64,000 bases of DNA from Luteimonas colneyensis (lineage in GTDB: Bacteria; Pseudomonadota; Gammaproteobacteria; Xanthomonadales; Xanthomonadaceae), in contig NZ_JACSQJ010000005.1 in the NCBI RefSeq assembly GCF_014836665.1, forward strand, positions 164,740-228,739, given 5' to 3'. Position numbers and translations under genes: made by a program. Numbering within the stretch: position 1 is the first letter of the stretch; every line of letters begins with the position of its first letter. Positions 18,262 to 27,057 of the stretch are shown here, piece by piece. The notes under the pieces are model-generated. The model was not told where the DNA came from. It saw only the letters and a list, made by a program, of their open reading frames with translations, and made no database searches.

Positions 18262-19458
18262 ATGACCGGCGCGCCGGAGCCTGGAACACCCGTGAAAGTG
18301 CTGATCCTGACCAACCTGTTCCCGAGTCCGTGGCTGCCGCACCGGGCCCCGTTCAACCGGCAGCAGTTCACGCGGCTGGCGGCGCTGCACGAGGTCGAGG
18401 TCATCGCCGGCGTCGGCTTCCGCGACTGGCTGCGCGGGCGCAGGGGCGAACCGGCGCTCGAGGGCATCAAGGTCGACTACGTCGTGTCGTGGTACCTCCC
18501 GGTGCTGCTGCGCCGCCTGCATCCGGCCTTCTGGCTGGCGTCGCTGCTGCTCCAGCGCGGGCTGCGGCTGCGCACCTCGTCCTACGACTGCATCCTGGCG
18601 AGCTGGGCCCATCCCGACGGCGTCGGCGCCGCCTGGGTGTCGCGCTGGCTGGGCATCCCGCTGGTGGTCAAGGTCCACGGCAACGACATCAACGTCGCGG
18701 CCGCCGACCCGGCGCGGGGGCGGCAGGTGTCGAAGGCCTTCGGGCAGTGCCGCAGGGTGGTCGCGGTGAGCCGGGCGCTGGCCGCCAAGTGCCGCGCGCT
18801 GGGCGCCGAGCGCGTGGACGTCATCTACAACGGCGTCGACACCAGCCTGTTCGCCCCGTCTCCCGCGGACGGGCGCGGCCAGGAGCGCGACCCGCGCGCC
18901 CCGGTCATCCTCTTCGTCGGCAACCTGCTGGCCTCGAAGGGCTGCTTCGACCTGCTCGAGGCGATGCCGATGCTCCTGGAGCGCCATCCCGGCGCGCGGC
19001 TGGTCTTCGCCGGCTCCGGCTCGGACCGGCCGCGCCTGGGCCGGCGCGCTGCTTCGCTGGCGATCGCGTCCAGCGTCAGCTTCGCGGGCACCATCGAGCA
19101 CGCCGGGCTGGCGCCGCTGATGCGCGCGGCCAGCGTGGTCTGCCTGCCCAGCCACAGCGAAGGCGTGCCGAACGTGCTGCTGGAGGCGATGGCCTGCGGC
19201 ACGCCGGTGGTCGCGACCAGCGTCGGCGGCATCCCCGAGGTGGTGCCTCCGCATGCAGGAATCCTCGTCGAACCGCGCCAACCGGCCGCGCTCGCCGATG
19301 CGCTCGGCGAGACGATCGCGCGACGCTGGGACCGCGACGCGATCGCGGCACACGGCGCCGGCTTCAGGTGGTCGACGAACGTCGAGCAGCTCTCCGCCAC
19401 CCTGCTTGCCGCCGTCGTGGAGCACGCCTCCGCACGCGCAACCGGACGCCGCGCCTGA
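18262..19458 (+). CDS. glycosyltransferase, GT4 family
   Basis: Cytoplasmic retaining glycosyltransferase of GT-B fold, about 398 residues. The N-terminal domain begins KVLILTNLFPSPWLPHRAPFNRQQF, and KVHGNDINV gives the inter-domain acceptor site. The C-terminal domain has ILFVGNLLASKGCFDLLEA and the sugar-nucleotide signature EGVPNVLLEAMACGTPVVATSVGGIPEVV. The sugar cannot be read from sequence. Start choice is uncertain: ATG 18262, or GTG 18292, which gives the usual MKVLILT opening with a GGA about 7 bases upstream. Its TGA overlaps the next ATG. Confidence 0.9.
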   Translation: MTGAPEPGTPVKVLILTNLFPSPWLPHRAPFNRQQFTRLAALHEVEVIAGVGFRDWLRGRRGEPALEGIKVDYVVSWYLPVLLRRLHPAFWLASLLLQRGLRLRTSSYDCILASWAHPDGVGAAWVSRWLGIPLVVKVHGNDINVAAADPARGRQVSKAFGQCRRVVAVSRALAAKCRALGAERVDVIYNGVDTSLFAPSPADGRGQERDPRAPVILFVGNLLASKGCFDLLEAMPMLLERHPGARLVFAGSGSDRPRLGRRAASLAIASSVSFAGTIEHAGLAPLMRAASVVCLPSHSEGVPNVLLEAMACGTPVVATSVGGIPEVVPPHAGILVEPRQPAALADALGETIARRWDRDAIAAHGAGFRWSTNVEQLSATLLAAVVEHASARATGRRA

Positions 19459-20759
19459 TGGACATGCCGGCCCTGCCATCGCCACTGCCACTGCCACTGC
19501 CACGGAACACCATGAACGACCCATTGCCAGGCACGTCCCCGCACGCGCGCATGGCGGGCGAGAACATCGTCTGCTTCGCCAAGGACTGGACCGAGGATCC
19601 CACGTCCAACAACCACGTCATGCGGATGCTCGCCCGGCGCAACCGCGTCCTCTGGCTGAATTCCATCTCCATGCGGGCGCCGGCGCTGGGCAACCGCGGC
19701 GACCTCGGCAAGATCCGCCGCAAGATCGCGCAGTACGCGGGCGGCCCGAAGCGGGTGAAGGACGACCTGCACGTCTTCACCCCGCTGGTCCTGCCCTTCC
19801 CGCACAACCGCATGGCGATCGCCGCCAACCGCCGGATCCTCAAGGCCGACATCAATCGCCATCGTCGCAGGTTCGACATGGAGGACTTCCAGCTCTGGGC
19901 GTTCCTGCCGAACTCGGTCGAGTACTTCGGCATGCTCGGCGAGCAGCTTCGCGTCTACTACTGCACCGACGAGTTCTCGCAGTTCTCGTACATGGACGGC
20001 AAGGCGATGGTCGAGAAGGAGCGGCGCCTGATGGAGCAGGCCGACATCGTGTTCACGACCTCGCGCTCGCTCCTCGAAGCCAAGCGCCCGTTCAACCGGG
20101 AAACGCACCTGGCATCGCACGGCGTCGACCACGCGCACTTCGCCACGGCGCTGGAGGGTGATGCCCCCGTCGCGCCCGATCTCGCCGGACTGAGGGGGCC
20201 GATCATCGGCTTCTTCGGCTTCATCCACGACTGGATCGACATCGACCTCGTGGCGCACGTCGCCCGCCGCCGTCCGGACTGGAACATCGTGATGATCGGC
20301 CGGGTCGAGACCGACATCGCGCGCGCGACGGGACTGCCCAACGTCCACTGGATCGGCCGCCGCACCTACGAGTCACTGCCGGCGTATTGCCGTGGCTTCT
20401 CGGTGGGCATCATCCCGTTCCGGATCAACGAGCTCACCCGGCACGTCAATCCAATCAAGCTGCGCGAATACCTCAGCGCGGGCCTGCCTGTGGTGTCCAC
20501 GGCGCTGCCCGAAGTCGAGCTCTGCGGCGACTGGTGCAGCGTGGCCCACGACCCGGAGGAATTCATCGCGCTGTGCGAGCAGGCGATCCTCGCCGATTCG
20601 CCGGAGGCCAGGCGCGCCCGCTCGGCGGCCATGCAGGACGAGGACTGGGAACACCAGATCGCGCGCATCGAGGCCAACGTCATGCGGGTCAAGCGCGCCC
20701 GCCACGCCACGACGCACGAAGCCGCAGCCGTACCGGCACCCGAACCCACCCATCCGTGA
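19458..20759 (+). CDS. glycosyltransferase, GT4-like
   Basis: A GT-B-type glycosyltransferase of about 433 residues. The opening NIVCFAKDWTEDPTSNNHVMRMLARRN matches transferases seen in capsule and exosortase loci. The donor half contains IIGFFGFIHDWIDIDLV, NIVMIGRVETDIA, LPNVHWIGRRTYESLPAY and IIPFRINELTRHVNPIKLREYLSAGLPVV, the GT4 pattern with the glutamate motif around KLREYLSAG. The ATG at 19458 overlaps the previous stop; an ATG at 19512 just after a short tandem repeat is an equally likely start and would remove a Leu-Pro repeat from the N-terminus. It is 12 bases from the acyl carrier gene. Confidence 0.88.
   Translation: MDMPALPSPLPLPLPRNTMNDPLPGTSPHARMAGENIVCFAKDWTEDPTSNNHVMRMLARRNRVLWLNSISMRAPALGNRGDLGKIRRKIAQYAGGPKRVKDDLHVFTPLVLPFPHNRMAIAANRRILKADINRHRRRFDMEDFQLWAFLPNSVEYFGMLGEQLRVYYCTDEFSQFSYMDGKAMVEKERRLMEQADIVFTTSRSLLEAKRPFNRETHLASHGVDHAHFATALEGDAPVAPDLAGLRGPIIGFFGFIHDWIDIDLVAHVARRRPDWNIVMIGRVETDIARATGLPNVHWIGRRTYESLPAYCRGFSVGIIPFRINELTRHVNPIKLREYLSAGLPVVSTALPEVELCGDWCSVAHDPEEFIALCEQAILADSPEARRARSAAMQDEDWEHQIARIEANVMRVKRARHATTHEAAAVPAPEPTHP
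19474..19503 (+). repeat. hexanucleotide tandem repeat (TGCCAC) at a glycosyltransferase start
   Basis: Five consecutive six-base units lie between two candidate start codons of the glycosyltransferase gene. The last three are perfect TGCCAC; the first two are one-base variants. If translation begins at 19458 they encode Leu-Pro repeats, and copy-number change would stay in frame. If it begins at 19512 they lie 9 bases before the start and would alter spacing of the upstream region instead. Confidence 0.7.
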
Positions 20760-20771
20760 CAGGGGACGCAG

Positions 20772-21020
20772 ATGACTTTCAAAGAGACGATCAAGCCCTT
20801 CGTGCTGAAGAACTACCTCTTCTCCGACGACGACAGCCTGCTGGCCGACGACAGTCCGCTGATCAGCGGCGGGATCATCGATTCCACCGGCATCCTGGAG
20901 CTCATCGAATTCATCGAGGAGTCGTACCGGATCCGGGTCGCCGCCGAAGAGATGGTCCCGGCCAACTTCGAGTCCATCGACGCGATCAGCACCTTCCTCG
21001 GCCGGCGCGTCGGCGGCTGA
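20772..21020 (+). CDS. acyl carrier protein
   Basis: An 82-residue acidic helical carrier. The phosphopantetheine serine is Ser38 in the GIIDSTGILELIEFIEE motif, followed by the recognition helix and the RIRVAAEEMVPANFESIDAISTFL segment typical of stand-alone carriers in exosortase-type polysaccharide loci rather than fatty-acid AcpP. A strong AGGGGA Shine-Dalgarno precedes the ATG. The next gene encodes an acyl-adenylating enzyme and begins 3 bases after this stop, so the pair most likely loads an acid onto this carrier. The bound acyl group and its destination (probably the glycan) are unknown. Confidence 0.93.
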   Translation: MTFKETIKPFVLKNYLFSDDDSLLADDSPLISGGIIDSTGILELIEFIEESYRIRVAAEEMVPANFESIDAISTFLGRRVGG

Positions 21021-21022
21021 GG

Positions 21023-22558
21023 ATGCCCGCGTTGGACACGCTCGTGCATCACCTCCTCGATCGCGCGGCGGACACGCCCGACGCGGTCGCGCTCGTCGAC
21101 GGCCGGCGCGAGCTCGGCTACGGCGGGCTTGCCCGCGACGCGATGGCGTTCGCACGCCACCTGCAGGCACGGGGTATCCGCGCCGGCGACCGCGTCGCCG
21201 TGCACCTGCCCAACGGCCTCGAGGCGGTGGTCGCCTGCTATGGCACCTGGCTGGCGGGCTGCGCCTTCGTGCCGCTGAACGCACAGGCGAAGTCGCGCGA
21301 CCTGGCGCCGCAGCTCGCCAACTGCGGCGCGCGCGTGCTCGTCCACGAGGCCGGCAACCCGGAGGCGATGACCGCCCTGCTGGAGAATGGCCAGCGCAGC
21401 CTCGCCATCACCCTGGGCGCCGATGCCGACGCCGCGCCGCGGGTCCGCCTGGGCCTGCCGCAGGGCGACGCGCCGCTGGAAGCCCCTGACGTGGATCCCG
21501 ATGCGCCGGCGGCGATCCTCTACACCTCGGGCACCACCGGCAGCCCCAAGGGCGTGACGCTGACCCACCGCAACCTCTCCAGCAACGTCGAGTCCATCGT
21601 CGGATACCTGGGCCTGACCGCGGCGGACGTCATCGTGTCGGTCCTTCCGTTCTACTACTCGTATGGCGCGTCCGTGCTGCACACCCACCTGCGGGTGGGC
21701 GGGCGCGTGGTGATCCACCCGAACTTCGTGTTCCCGCACGCGGTGATGGACGCGATGGCGCGCCACCGCGCGTCCGGCTTCTCCGGCGTGCCCTCCACGT
21801 TCGCGCTGCTGCTCGACCGGGTGGCGATCGGCGACTACGACCTGTCCTCGCTGCGCTACCTGACCCAGGCCGGGGGCGCCATGGCGCCGGCGCTGGCGCA
21901 GCGCGTGTGCGAGGCCTTCCCGCAGGCGCGCCTGTTCGTGATGTACGGGCAGACGGAGGCCACCGCGCGCCTCGCCTGGCTGCCCCCGGAGGAGCGCGCC
22001 GCCAGGCCGCGTTCGGCCGGCAAGGCGATCGACGGGGTGGTGCTCGATGTCCGCGACGAGGCCGGGCGCCCCCTGCCTCCCGGCACGCACGGCGAGGTCT
22101 GGGCCAGGGGCGCGAACATCATGGCCGGCTACTGGAACGCTCCCGGGCCGAGCCGCGAGGTGCTCGTCGATGGCTGGCTGCGGACCGGCGACATGGGCCA
22201 TCTCGACGCCGACGGCTACCTGTATCTCTCCGGCCGCCGCAGCGACATGATCAAGAGTGGCGCCCACCGGATCCATCCCGTGGATATCGAAGAGGCGATC
22301 TGCGAGCTTCCCGAAGTGAGCGAAGCCGCGGTGGTCGGGGTCGACGACGACGCCCTCGGCCAGTCGATCCGGGCGTTCGTGGTGCCCGCCGCCGGCGCGG
22401 TGCTCGATGCCGACCGCGTGAAGCGCCACTGCCGGTCGCGGCTTGCCGGATACAAGGTGCCGGCCGACGTCCGGTTCGTCGAAGACCTCCCCAGGACCGC
22501 GTCCGGAAAGATCCGGCGTTTCGCACTGGCCGACCCCATCCCCGAGGAGCACACGTGA
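21023..22558 (+). CDS. AMP-forming acyl ligase (ANL superfamily), partner of the carrier protein
   Basis: Activates a carboxylic acid as acyl-AMP and probably transfers it to the carrier encoded just upstream. The 511-residue protein has the P-loop-like YTSGTTGSPKG (about 167-177), MYGQTEATARLAWL (A5 motif), the hinge region GYLYLSGRRSDMIKSGAHRIHP, and the catalytic A10 lysine in RTASGKIRR near residue 497. Substrate-pocket residues do not point to a particular acid by eye. Similar ligases in exosortase-A loci are annotated as acyl-CoA ligases. The ATG lies 3 bases after the ACP stop; the following GTG overlaps its TGA. Confidence 0.92.
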   Translation: MPALDTLVHHLLDRAADTPDAVALVDGRRELGYGGLARDAMAFARHLQARGIRAGDRVAVHLPNGLEAVVACYGTWLAGCAFVPLNAQAKSRDLAPQLANCGARVLVHEAGNPEAMTALLENGQRSLAITLGADADAAPRVRLGLPQGDAPLEAPDVDPDAPAAILYTSGTTGSPKGVTLTHRNLSSNVESIVGYLGLTAADVIVSVLPFYYSYGASVLHTHLRVGGRVVIHPNFVFPHAVMDAMARHRASGFSGVPSTFALLLDRVAIGDYDLSSLRYLTQAGGAMAPALAQRVCEAFPQARLFVMYGQTEATARLAWLPPEERAARPRSAGKAIDGVVLDVRDEAGRPLPPGTHGEVWARGANIMAGYWNAPGPSREVLVDGWLRTGDMGHLDADGYLYLSGRRSDMIKSGAHRIHPVDIEEAICELPEVSEAAVVGVDDDALGQSIRAFVVPAAGAVLDADRVKRHCRSRLAGYKVPADVRFVEDLPRTASGKIRRFALADPIPEEHT

Positions 22559-23532
22559 GCAGGCTCGATTTCGACGTCCTGGACCTGGACTATGCCAAGG
22601 AGGCCGACCGCATCGCGGCCTGGCTGCGCGAGACGACGGCGCGGACGCTGCGCCGCCGCGGCCTGGTGGTCGCGATCTCGGGCGGCATCGACTCGTCCTG
22701 CTGCCTGGCCCTCGCGGTGCGCGCGGTCGGACCCGAACGGGTCCATGCGCTGATCCTTCCCGAGCGCGACTCCTCGGACGACAGCGCTGCGCGCGCGCGG
22801 ATCCTTGCGGCGCACCTCGGCGTGGCCACCGGGACCGTGGACATCGCCCCGACCCTCGCGGCCATCGGCTGCTACGCCGCGCGCGACGAGGCGGTGCGCC
22901 GGGCGCTGCCGGCCTACGGCGAAGGCTGGCGCTTCAAGATCGTCATCGACGGCGGCCTCGAGGGCCGCATCAACCAGTTCCGGCTGGTTGCCGAAGACCC
23001 GCAGGGCGCCGTGCACGGGTGCCGGCTCGCCCTGCCCGAGTACCTGCAGATCGTCGCGGCCACCAACTTCAAGCAGCGCATCCGCAAGACGCTCGAGTAC
23101 TACCACGCCGACCGCCTCAACTACGCCGTCGTGGGCACGCCCAACCGGCTGGAATACGACCAGGGCTTCTTCGTCAAGAACGGCGACGGTTCGGCCGACG
23201 TCAAGCCCATCGCCCACCTCTACAAGAGCCAGGTCTACGGCATGGCGCGCCACCTCGGGCTGCCGGCGCGCGTCTGCGACGCCGTGCCCACCACCGACAC
23301 CTACAGCCTTGCGCAGGGACAGGACGAGTTCTACTTCGCGCTGCCGTACCGGGAGATGGACCTCGCGCTGTGGGCGCTCGAGCACGGACGTCCCCCGGAG
23401 GAGCTGGCCGCGGCGCTGTCCATCACCGTGGCGCAGGCGGAGGCGGTGTACGTGGACATCGGCAACAAGCGCCGGACCACCCGCTACCTGCACCTGGCTC
23501 CGGTGCTGATCGAAGACGGCATGGCGCCGTGA
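22555..23532 (+). CDS. NAD-synthetase-like PP-loop ATPase (amide-forming enzyme?)
   Basis: An N-type ATP-pyrophosphatase of 325 residues related to NadE. The PP-loop SGGIDSS is at 42-48, and the later segments ATNFKQRIRKTLEYYHAD, VVGTPNRLEYDQGFFVKNGDG and HLYKSQVYGMARHLGLP match the NadE pattern (VIGTSNK..ELLLGYFTKYGDG..PI..LyKtqv). It has no glutaminase domain. It is about 50 residues longer than ammonia-type NadE, and it lies fourth in a run with ACP, ligase and GNAT genes, all with stop/start overlaps. That context suggests that it adenylates a carboxylate bound for amidation on the polysaccharide or its precursor. A housekeeping NadE role cannot be excluded. Confidence 0.8.
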   Translation: MSRLDFDVLDLDYAKEADRIAAWLRETTARTLRRRGLVVAISGGIDSSCCLALAVRAVGPERVHALILPERDSSDDSAARARILAAHLGVATGTVDIAPTLAAIGCYAARDEAVRRALPAYGEGWRFKIVIDGGLEGRINQFRLVAEDPQGAVHGCRLALPEYLQIVAATNFKQRIRKTLEYYHADRLNYAVVGTPNRLEYDQGFFVKNGDGSADVKPIAHLYKSQVYGMARHLGLPARVCDAVPTTDTYSLAQGQDEFYFALPYREMDLALWALEHGRPPEELAAALSITVAQAEAVYVDIGNKRRTTRYLHLAPVLIEDGMAP

Positions 23533-24572
23533 ACGCCCTGGCCTACGAGGTCACGCGCGGCGTGGTCGAGCGCGACCGCGACGCCGTGCTGGCCGTGTGG
23601 AGCGGCAACCTCGGCCACGACGAGCGGATGCGGCGGAAGTACGGCTGGTTCTACCTCGGCTCGCCGGGCGGGCCGCCGATGCTCGGCCTGCTGCGCCTGG
23701 TTCCCGGCGGCCGCGTCGTCGGCGCCGCCAGCGCCGGGCCACGGAGGATGCTGCTGGACGGACGCGAGGTGCGAGGAGGCCTGCTCGTCGACCTCGCGGT
23801 CGCCCCCAGCCACCGCGCCTTCGGACCCGCACTGATGCTCCAGGGGCACTTCGTCGAACACGGCGATGAACGCTTCGACATGCTCTACGGATTCCCCAAC
23901 GGGAAGGCCGAGCCGGTGTTCCGCCGCGCAGGCCACGTGCGCCTGGGCGAGATGGTCCGGTACGTGCGCGTGCTGCGCCACGCCCGCTACCTCGCGCGAC
24001 ACGTCCCCGCAGCGCTCGCCGGCGCGGCCGGCGTGCTGGTCGACCGGGCCCGCCACCTCGTGCTGGCCTCCCGGGTGCTGGCACGCGACGCGCTGCGCGT
24101 GCAGTGGGCGGACTCCGCCGATCCCCGCTTCGACGATCTCTGGTCGGACTCGGCCCCGCGGCAGGGCATGTGCGGCATCCACGACGCAGCCTTCGCCCGC
24201 TGGCGCTTCGACCAGTCCCCGCTCGGGAAGACGCGCTACCTGCTGCTGTCCAGCCCCGGCGACGACCGGCTGCTGGCATGGTTCGCCTGCCAGGACGGGG
24301 CCAACGGCAGCCTGGACGTCATCGACTTCTGGTCGGTGGACGCCGCGCACGGCATCGGTCGACGGTTCGTCGACGCGCTGCTGCTGGCGGCCTGGCGGGC
24401 GGGTGCCGCTTCGGTGGCGGTGGAGTATGCGGCGCCTCCGCCGATGCTGGCCGGCTGGACCGGCGCCGGCTTCGTGGAGCGCGGCAGGCGCCCGCTGTAC
24501 GGGCGCGCCCTCGCGGGCTCCCTGCCCGCGGACGGGCCGCTGCACATCACCGCGGCCGATGAAGATGAGTAG
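23529..24572 (+). CDS. GNAT-fold protein of the polysaccharide operon
   Basis: A 347-residue protein that I read as two GNAT-like halves. The first (about 5-150) has the LLVDLAVAPSHRAFGPALMLQGHFVE segment resembling the acetyl-CoA-binding beta4-alpha3 region and a GFPNGKAEPVFRRAG turn. The second (about 200-335) has VIDFWSVDAAHGIGRRFVDALLLAAWRAGAASVAVEY. Length and layout resemble N-acyltransferase or FemAB-like proteins of capsule loci. The GTG start overlaps the NadE-like stop, so it is tied to that enzyme. A plausible role is moving an acyl group from the carrier or CoA to an amino sugar; this is inferred from context only. Confidence 0.7.
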   Translation: MNALAYEVTRGVVERDRDAVLAVWSGNLGHDERMRRKYGWFYLGSPGGPPMLGLLRLVPGGRVVGAASAGPRRMLLDGREVRGGLLVDLAVAPSHRAFGPALMLQGHFVEHGDERFDMLYGFPNGKAEPVFRRAGHVRLGEMVRYVRVLRHARYLARHVPAALAGAAGVLVDRARHLVLASRVLARDALRVQWADSADPRFDDLWSDSAPRQGMCGIHDAAFARWRFDQSPLGKTRYLLLSSPGDDRLLAWFACQDGANGSLDVIDFWSVDAAHGIGRRFVDALLLAAWRAGAASVAVEYAAPPPMLAGWTGAGFVERGRRPLYGRALAGSLPADGPLHITAADEDE

Positions 24573-24599
24573 CCCTCCCCACCACGCGGAAGGACCCGC

Positions 24600-25799
24600 A
24601 TGACGACCGCACACCCGCACCGTGCGCCCGTTGGCCACGGCCCGGTCCGTGGCGAACTGATCCCCGCACACGCCTACCCCACGCTGGCCGGCGACTGGAC
24701 CGCGCTCCAGGAGCGTGCCGCAGGCGCTCCCTTCACCTCGTGGCACTGGGTGTCGACCTGGCTGGAGCTGCTGCCCGAGGCGATCCGGCCGACGGTATTC
24801 CGCGCCACCGACGACACCGGTCTCCTGGCGCTCGGCCTGGTCGTGGAGCGCAGGCAGCGTGGCCCCGGCAGGCTGGTCTGGCGCAGGTCCCTGCACATGC
24901 AGGGCACCGGCGACGTGGACATGGACGAGATCACCGTCGAGTACACCGGTCTCCTGGCCCGGCGCGGCGGCGAATCCGCCGCCTATGCGTCCTTCCTCGC
25001 ATGCCTGGCTGACGGACCCCGGGACTGGCGGCGCCTGCGCATCGCCGCGACCGCGGATGCAGCCGTGATCGACGCGGTGATTCCCGCGACGCTGCAGGCG
25101 AGCTCCGTGAGCCGCCAGCCGTCCTACTTCGTCGACCTGGCCGGGCTGCGGATGCGGGGAACGCCCTACGCCGCCACCCTGCCGCGGAAGACCCGGGGCA
25201 ACCTCGGCAGGATCCGTCGCGCCTACGAGCGCCATGGGCCGCTGCGCGTCGAGGTGGCCACGGACCCGGCGCAGGCGCTCGACTGGCTGCACAGGCTGCG
25301 CGAGCTGCACCAGCGCCGCTGGACCGCGCGCAGCGGGGCGGGAGCGTTCAGCAGCCGCTTCTTCGAGGCCTTCCACCAGCGCCTGGTCGCGCAGGGGGCC
25401 CCATCCGGCTTCACCCGGATCACCCGCATCTCCGCCGGAGAACTGGTGGTCGGCTATCTCTACAACCTCGAGTGGCGCGGAACCCTGTATTTCTACAACG
25501 CAGGCCTCGACTACGGCCTGCTGGACCGCTACGACAACCCGGGCACCGTGTCCCTGCTGGCGCTGATCGAGGCCGGGATCGGCCAGGGATACGACGCGAT
25601 CGACTTCCTCGCCGGCAGCCAGGACTACAAGCGGCGCCTGGCCACGTCGTCGAGGACGCTGCACTGGATCGACATCCGCCCGCGCGGGCCGCGCATGGTC
25701 GCCGAGCGGCTCGCCGCCACCGTGCTCGGCAGGACCGCCGCCCTGGGCCGGGCCATCACCCCCGCGGACGAAGAGTTCCCATGCTCCCCTACGTCCTGA
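24600..25799 (+). CDS. GNAT/FemAB-like acyltransferase (CelD/BcsL type)
   Basis: A 399-residue protein of the Acetyltransf_6 group, often annotated as CelD/BcsL or FemAB-like acyltransferase involved in cellulose or capsule synthesis. Characteristic segments are WTALQERAAGAPFTSWHWVSTWLELLP at the N-terminus, SYFVDLAGL and PRKTRGNLGRIRRAYERHG in the centre, and ELVVGYLYNLEWRGTLYFYNAGLDYGLLDRYDNPG followed by YDAIDFLAGSQDYKRRLA in the C-terminal GNAT core. GGAAGGA precedes the ATG by 5 bases. It overlaps the polymerase gene by 19 bases. It probably transfers an acyl or aminoacyl group to a sugar precursor in the cytoplasm. Confidence 0.82.
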   Translation: MTTAHPHRAPVGHGPVRGELIPAHAYPTLAGDWTALQERAAGAPFTSWHWVSTWLELLPEAIRPTVFRATDDTGLLALGLVVERRQRGPGRLVWRRSLHMQGTGDVDMDEITVEYTGLLARRGGESAAYASFLACLADGPRDWRRLRIAATADAAVIDAVIPATLQASSVSRQPSYFVDLAGLRMRGTPYAATLPRKTRGNLGRIRRAYERHGPLRVEVATDPAQALDWLHRLRELHQRRWTARSGAGAFSSRFFEAFHQRLVAQGAPSGFTRITRISAGELVVGYLYNLEWRGTLYFYNAGLDYGLLDRYDNPGTVSLLALIEAGIGQGYDAIDFLAGSQDYKRRLATSSRTLHWIDIRPRGPRMVAERLAATVLGRTAALGRAITPADEEFPCSPTS

Positions 25800-27049
25800 T
25801 CGTCATCTACCTGGCGCTGGTCCTGCTGCGCCCGCAGGACTACCCGGGCTGGTCGGGCCCGCCGGTGCTGACCATCGCGCTGGTGGCCGCCTTCGTCACC
25901 TGGCTGTTTTCCAGGGACAAGCGCTTCGACGCGCCGCAATACGTGCTGCTGCTGCTGTTCACCCTCGCCACCTGCATGTCGCTGGTGGTCAGCGGCTGGC
26001 CGGGCGGCGCCTATGCGCAGCTGATCGCCTTCTATCCGACGCTGGTGGGCTTCACGGTGCTCGCCAATGTCGCGACCACGCAGGCGCGCACCCTCTTCGT
26101 GATGAAGGTCTTCGCGCTGAGCGCGGCGGTCCTGGCCATGCACGGCATCCAGATCTCCCTGACCGGGACCGGCTGGACGGGCATGACGGGCATCCTCGGC
26201 ACGTCCCGCATCCAGTACGTCGGCATCTTCTCCGACCCCAACGACCTCGGGCTGCTGTTCGTGGCCTGCGTGCCGATGTCGGTGTTCCTCGCCCTGCGCG
26301 GCGGCTTCGGCTTCCGGACCCTGTTCTGGGGCGCGGTGCTGGTGCTGCTCCTCTACGGGATCCTGCTGACCGACTCCCGCGGCTCGATGCTCGCGATCAT
26401 CGCCATGGTCGGGGCCTACATCCTCCTCAGGCGCGGCCCGATGACCGCGGGCCTGCTGGCGGGAGGCGCCTTCCTGGTCCTGCAGCTGCTGCCGTCGCGC
26501 CTGAGCGAGCTGGAGGTGCAGGAGGCGTCGGCGATGGACCGCGTCTATGCCTGGTACCACGGCATCGAGATGTTCCTGTCCAGCCCGCTGTTCGGCGTCG
26601 GCACCGGGCGGTTCATCGAATACCACCACCTCACCGCGCACAACTCGCTGATCCTGGTGCTGTCGGAGAACGGCTTCATCGGCCTGGTGCTGTGGCTCGC
26701 CTTCATCGGCTACTGCTTCTGGATGATGATGCGCATCCTTGCCACGGTCCCGGACATCGAGGACGAGGAGTCGCTGGAGGTCTTCGTCCTGGACCGCTCG
26801 ATCGCGCTGACGCTGCTGATCTCGCTGGTGGGATTCTTCTCCTGCGCCTTCTTCCTCAGCCGCAGCTACAACATCCTGCTGTACCTGATCGCGGCCTTCG
26901 TCGTCGCGCATTTTTCCGGCGTCCGCGACCGCTTCCCCGGGATCCAGGGCTTCCCGGTTCGACAGGGCATCCTGCTCTGGCCCACGGTCGGCGCCCTGGC
27001 CGTGGTCGGCTTCTACATCGTGGTCAAGGTGCTGCTCGCGATGGCGTGA
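25781..27049 (+). CDS. polysaccharide polymerase / O-antigen-ligase family (Wzy_C)
   Basis: A multi-pass inner-membrane protein of 422 residues with about 11-12 hydrophobic segments. The large periplasmic loop carries the family mark RFIEYHHLTAHNSLILVLSENGFIG (about 275-300; His-Asn pair), preceded by a DSRGSMLA motif after the central segments. Because this locus also has a flippase and a chain-length protein, it is most likely the Wzy polymerase that joins repeat units on undecaprenyl pyrophosphate at the periplasmic face. It is the last gene of the plus-strand operon and starts inside the end of the previous gene. Only 8 bases separate its stop from that of the opposing operon. Confidence 0.88.
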   Translation: MLPYVLIVIYLALVLLRPQDYPGWSGPPVLTIALVAAFVTWLFSRDKRFDAPQYVLLLLFTLATCMSLVVSGWPGGAYAQLIAFYPTLVGFTVLANVATTQARTLFVMKVFALSAAVLAMHGIQISLTGTGWTGMTGILGTSRIQYVGIFSDPNDLGLLFVACVPMSVFLALRGGFGFRTLFWGAVLVLLLYGILLTDSRGSMLAIIAMVGAYILLRRGPMTAGLLAGGAFLVLQLLPSRLSELEVQEASAMDRVYAWYHGIEMFLSSPLFGVGTGRFIEYHHLTAHNSLILVLSENGFIGLVLWLAFIGYCFWMMMRILATVPDIEDEESLEVFVLDRSIALTLLISLVGFFSCAFFLSRSYNILLYLIAAFVVAHFSGVRDRFPGIQGFPVRQGILLWPTVGALAVVGFYIVVKVLLAMA

Positions 27050-27057
27050 GAGCAGAC

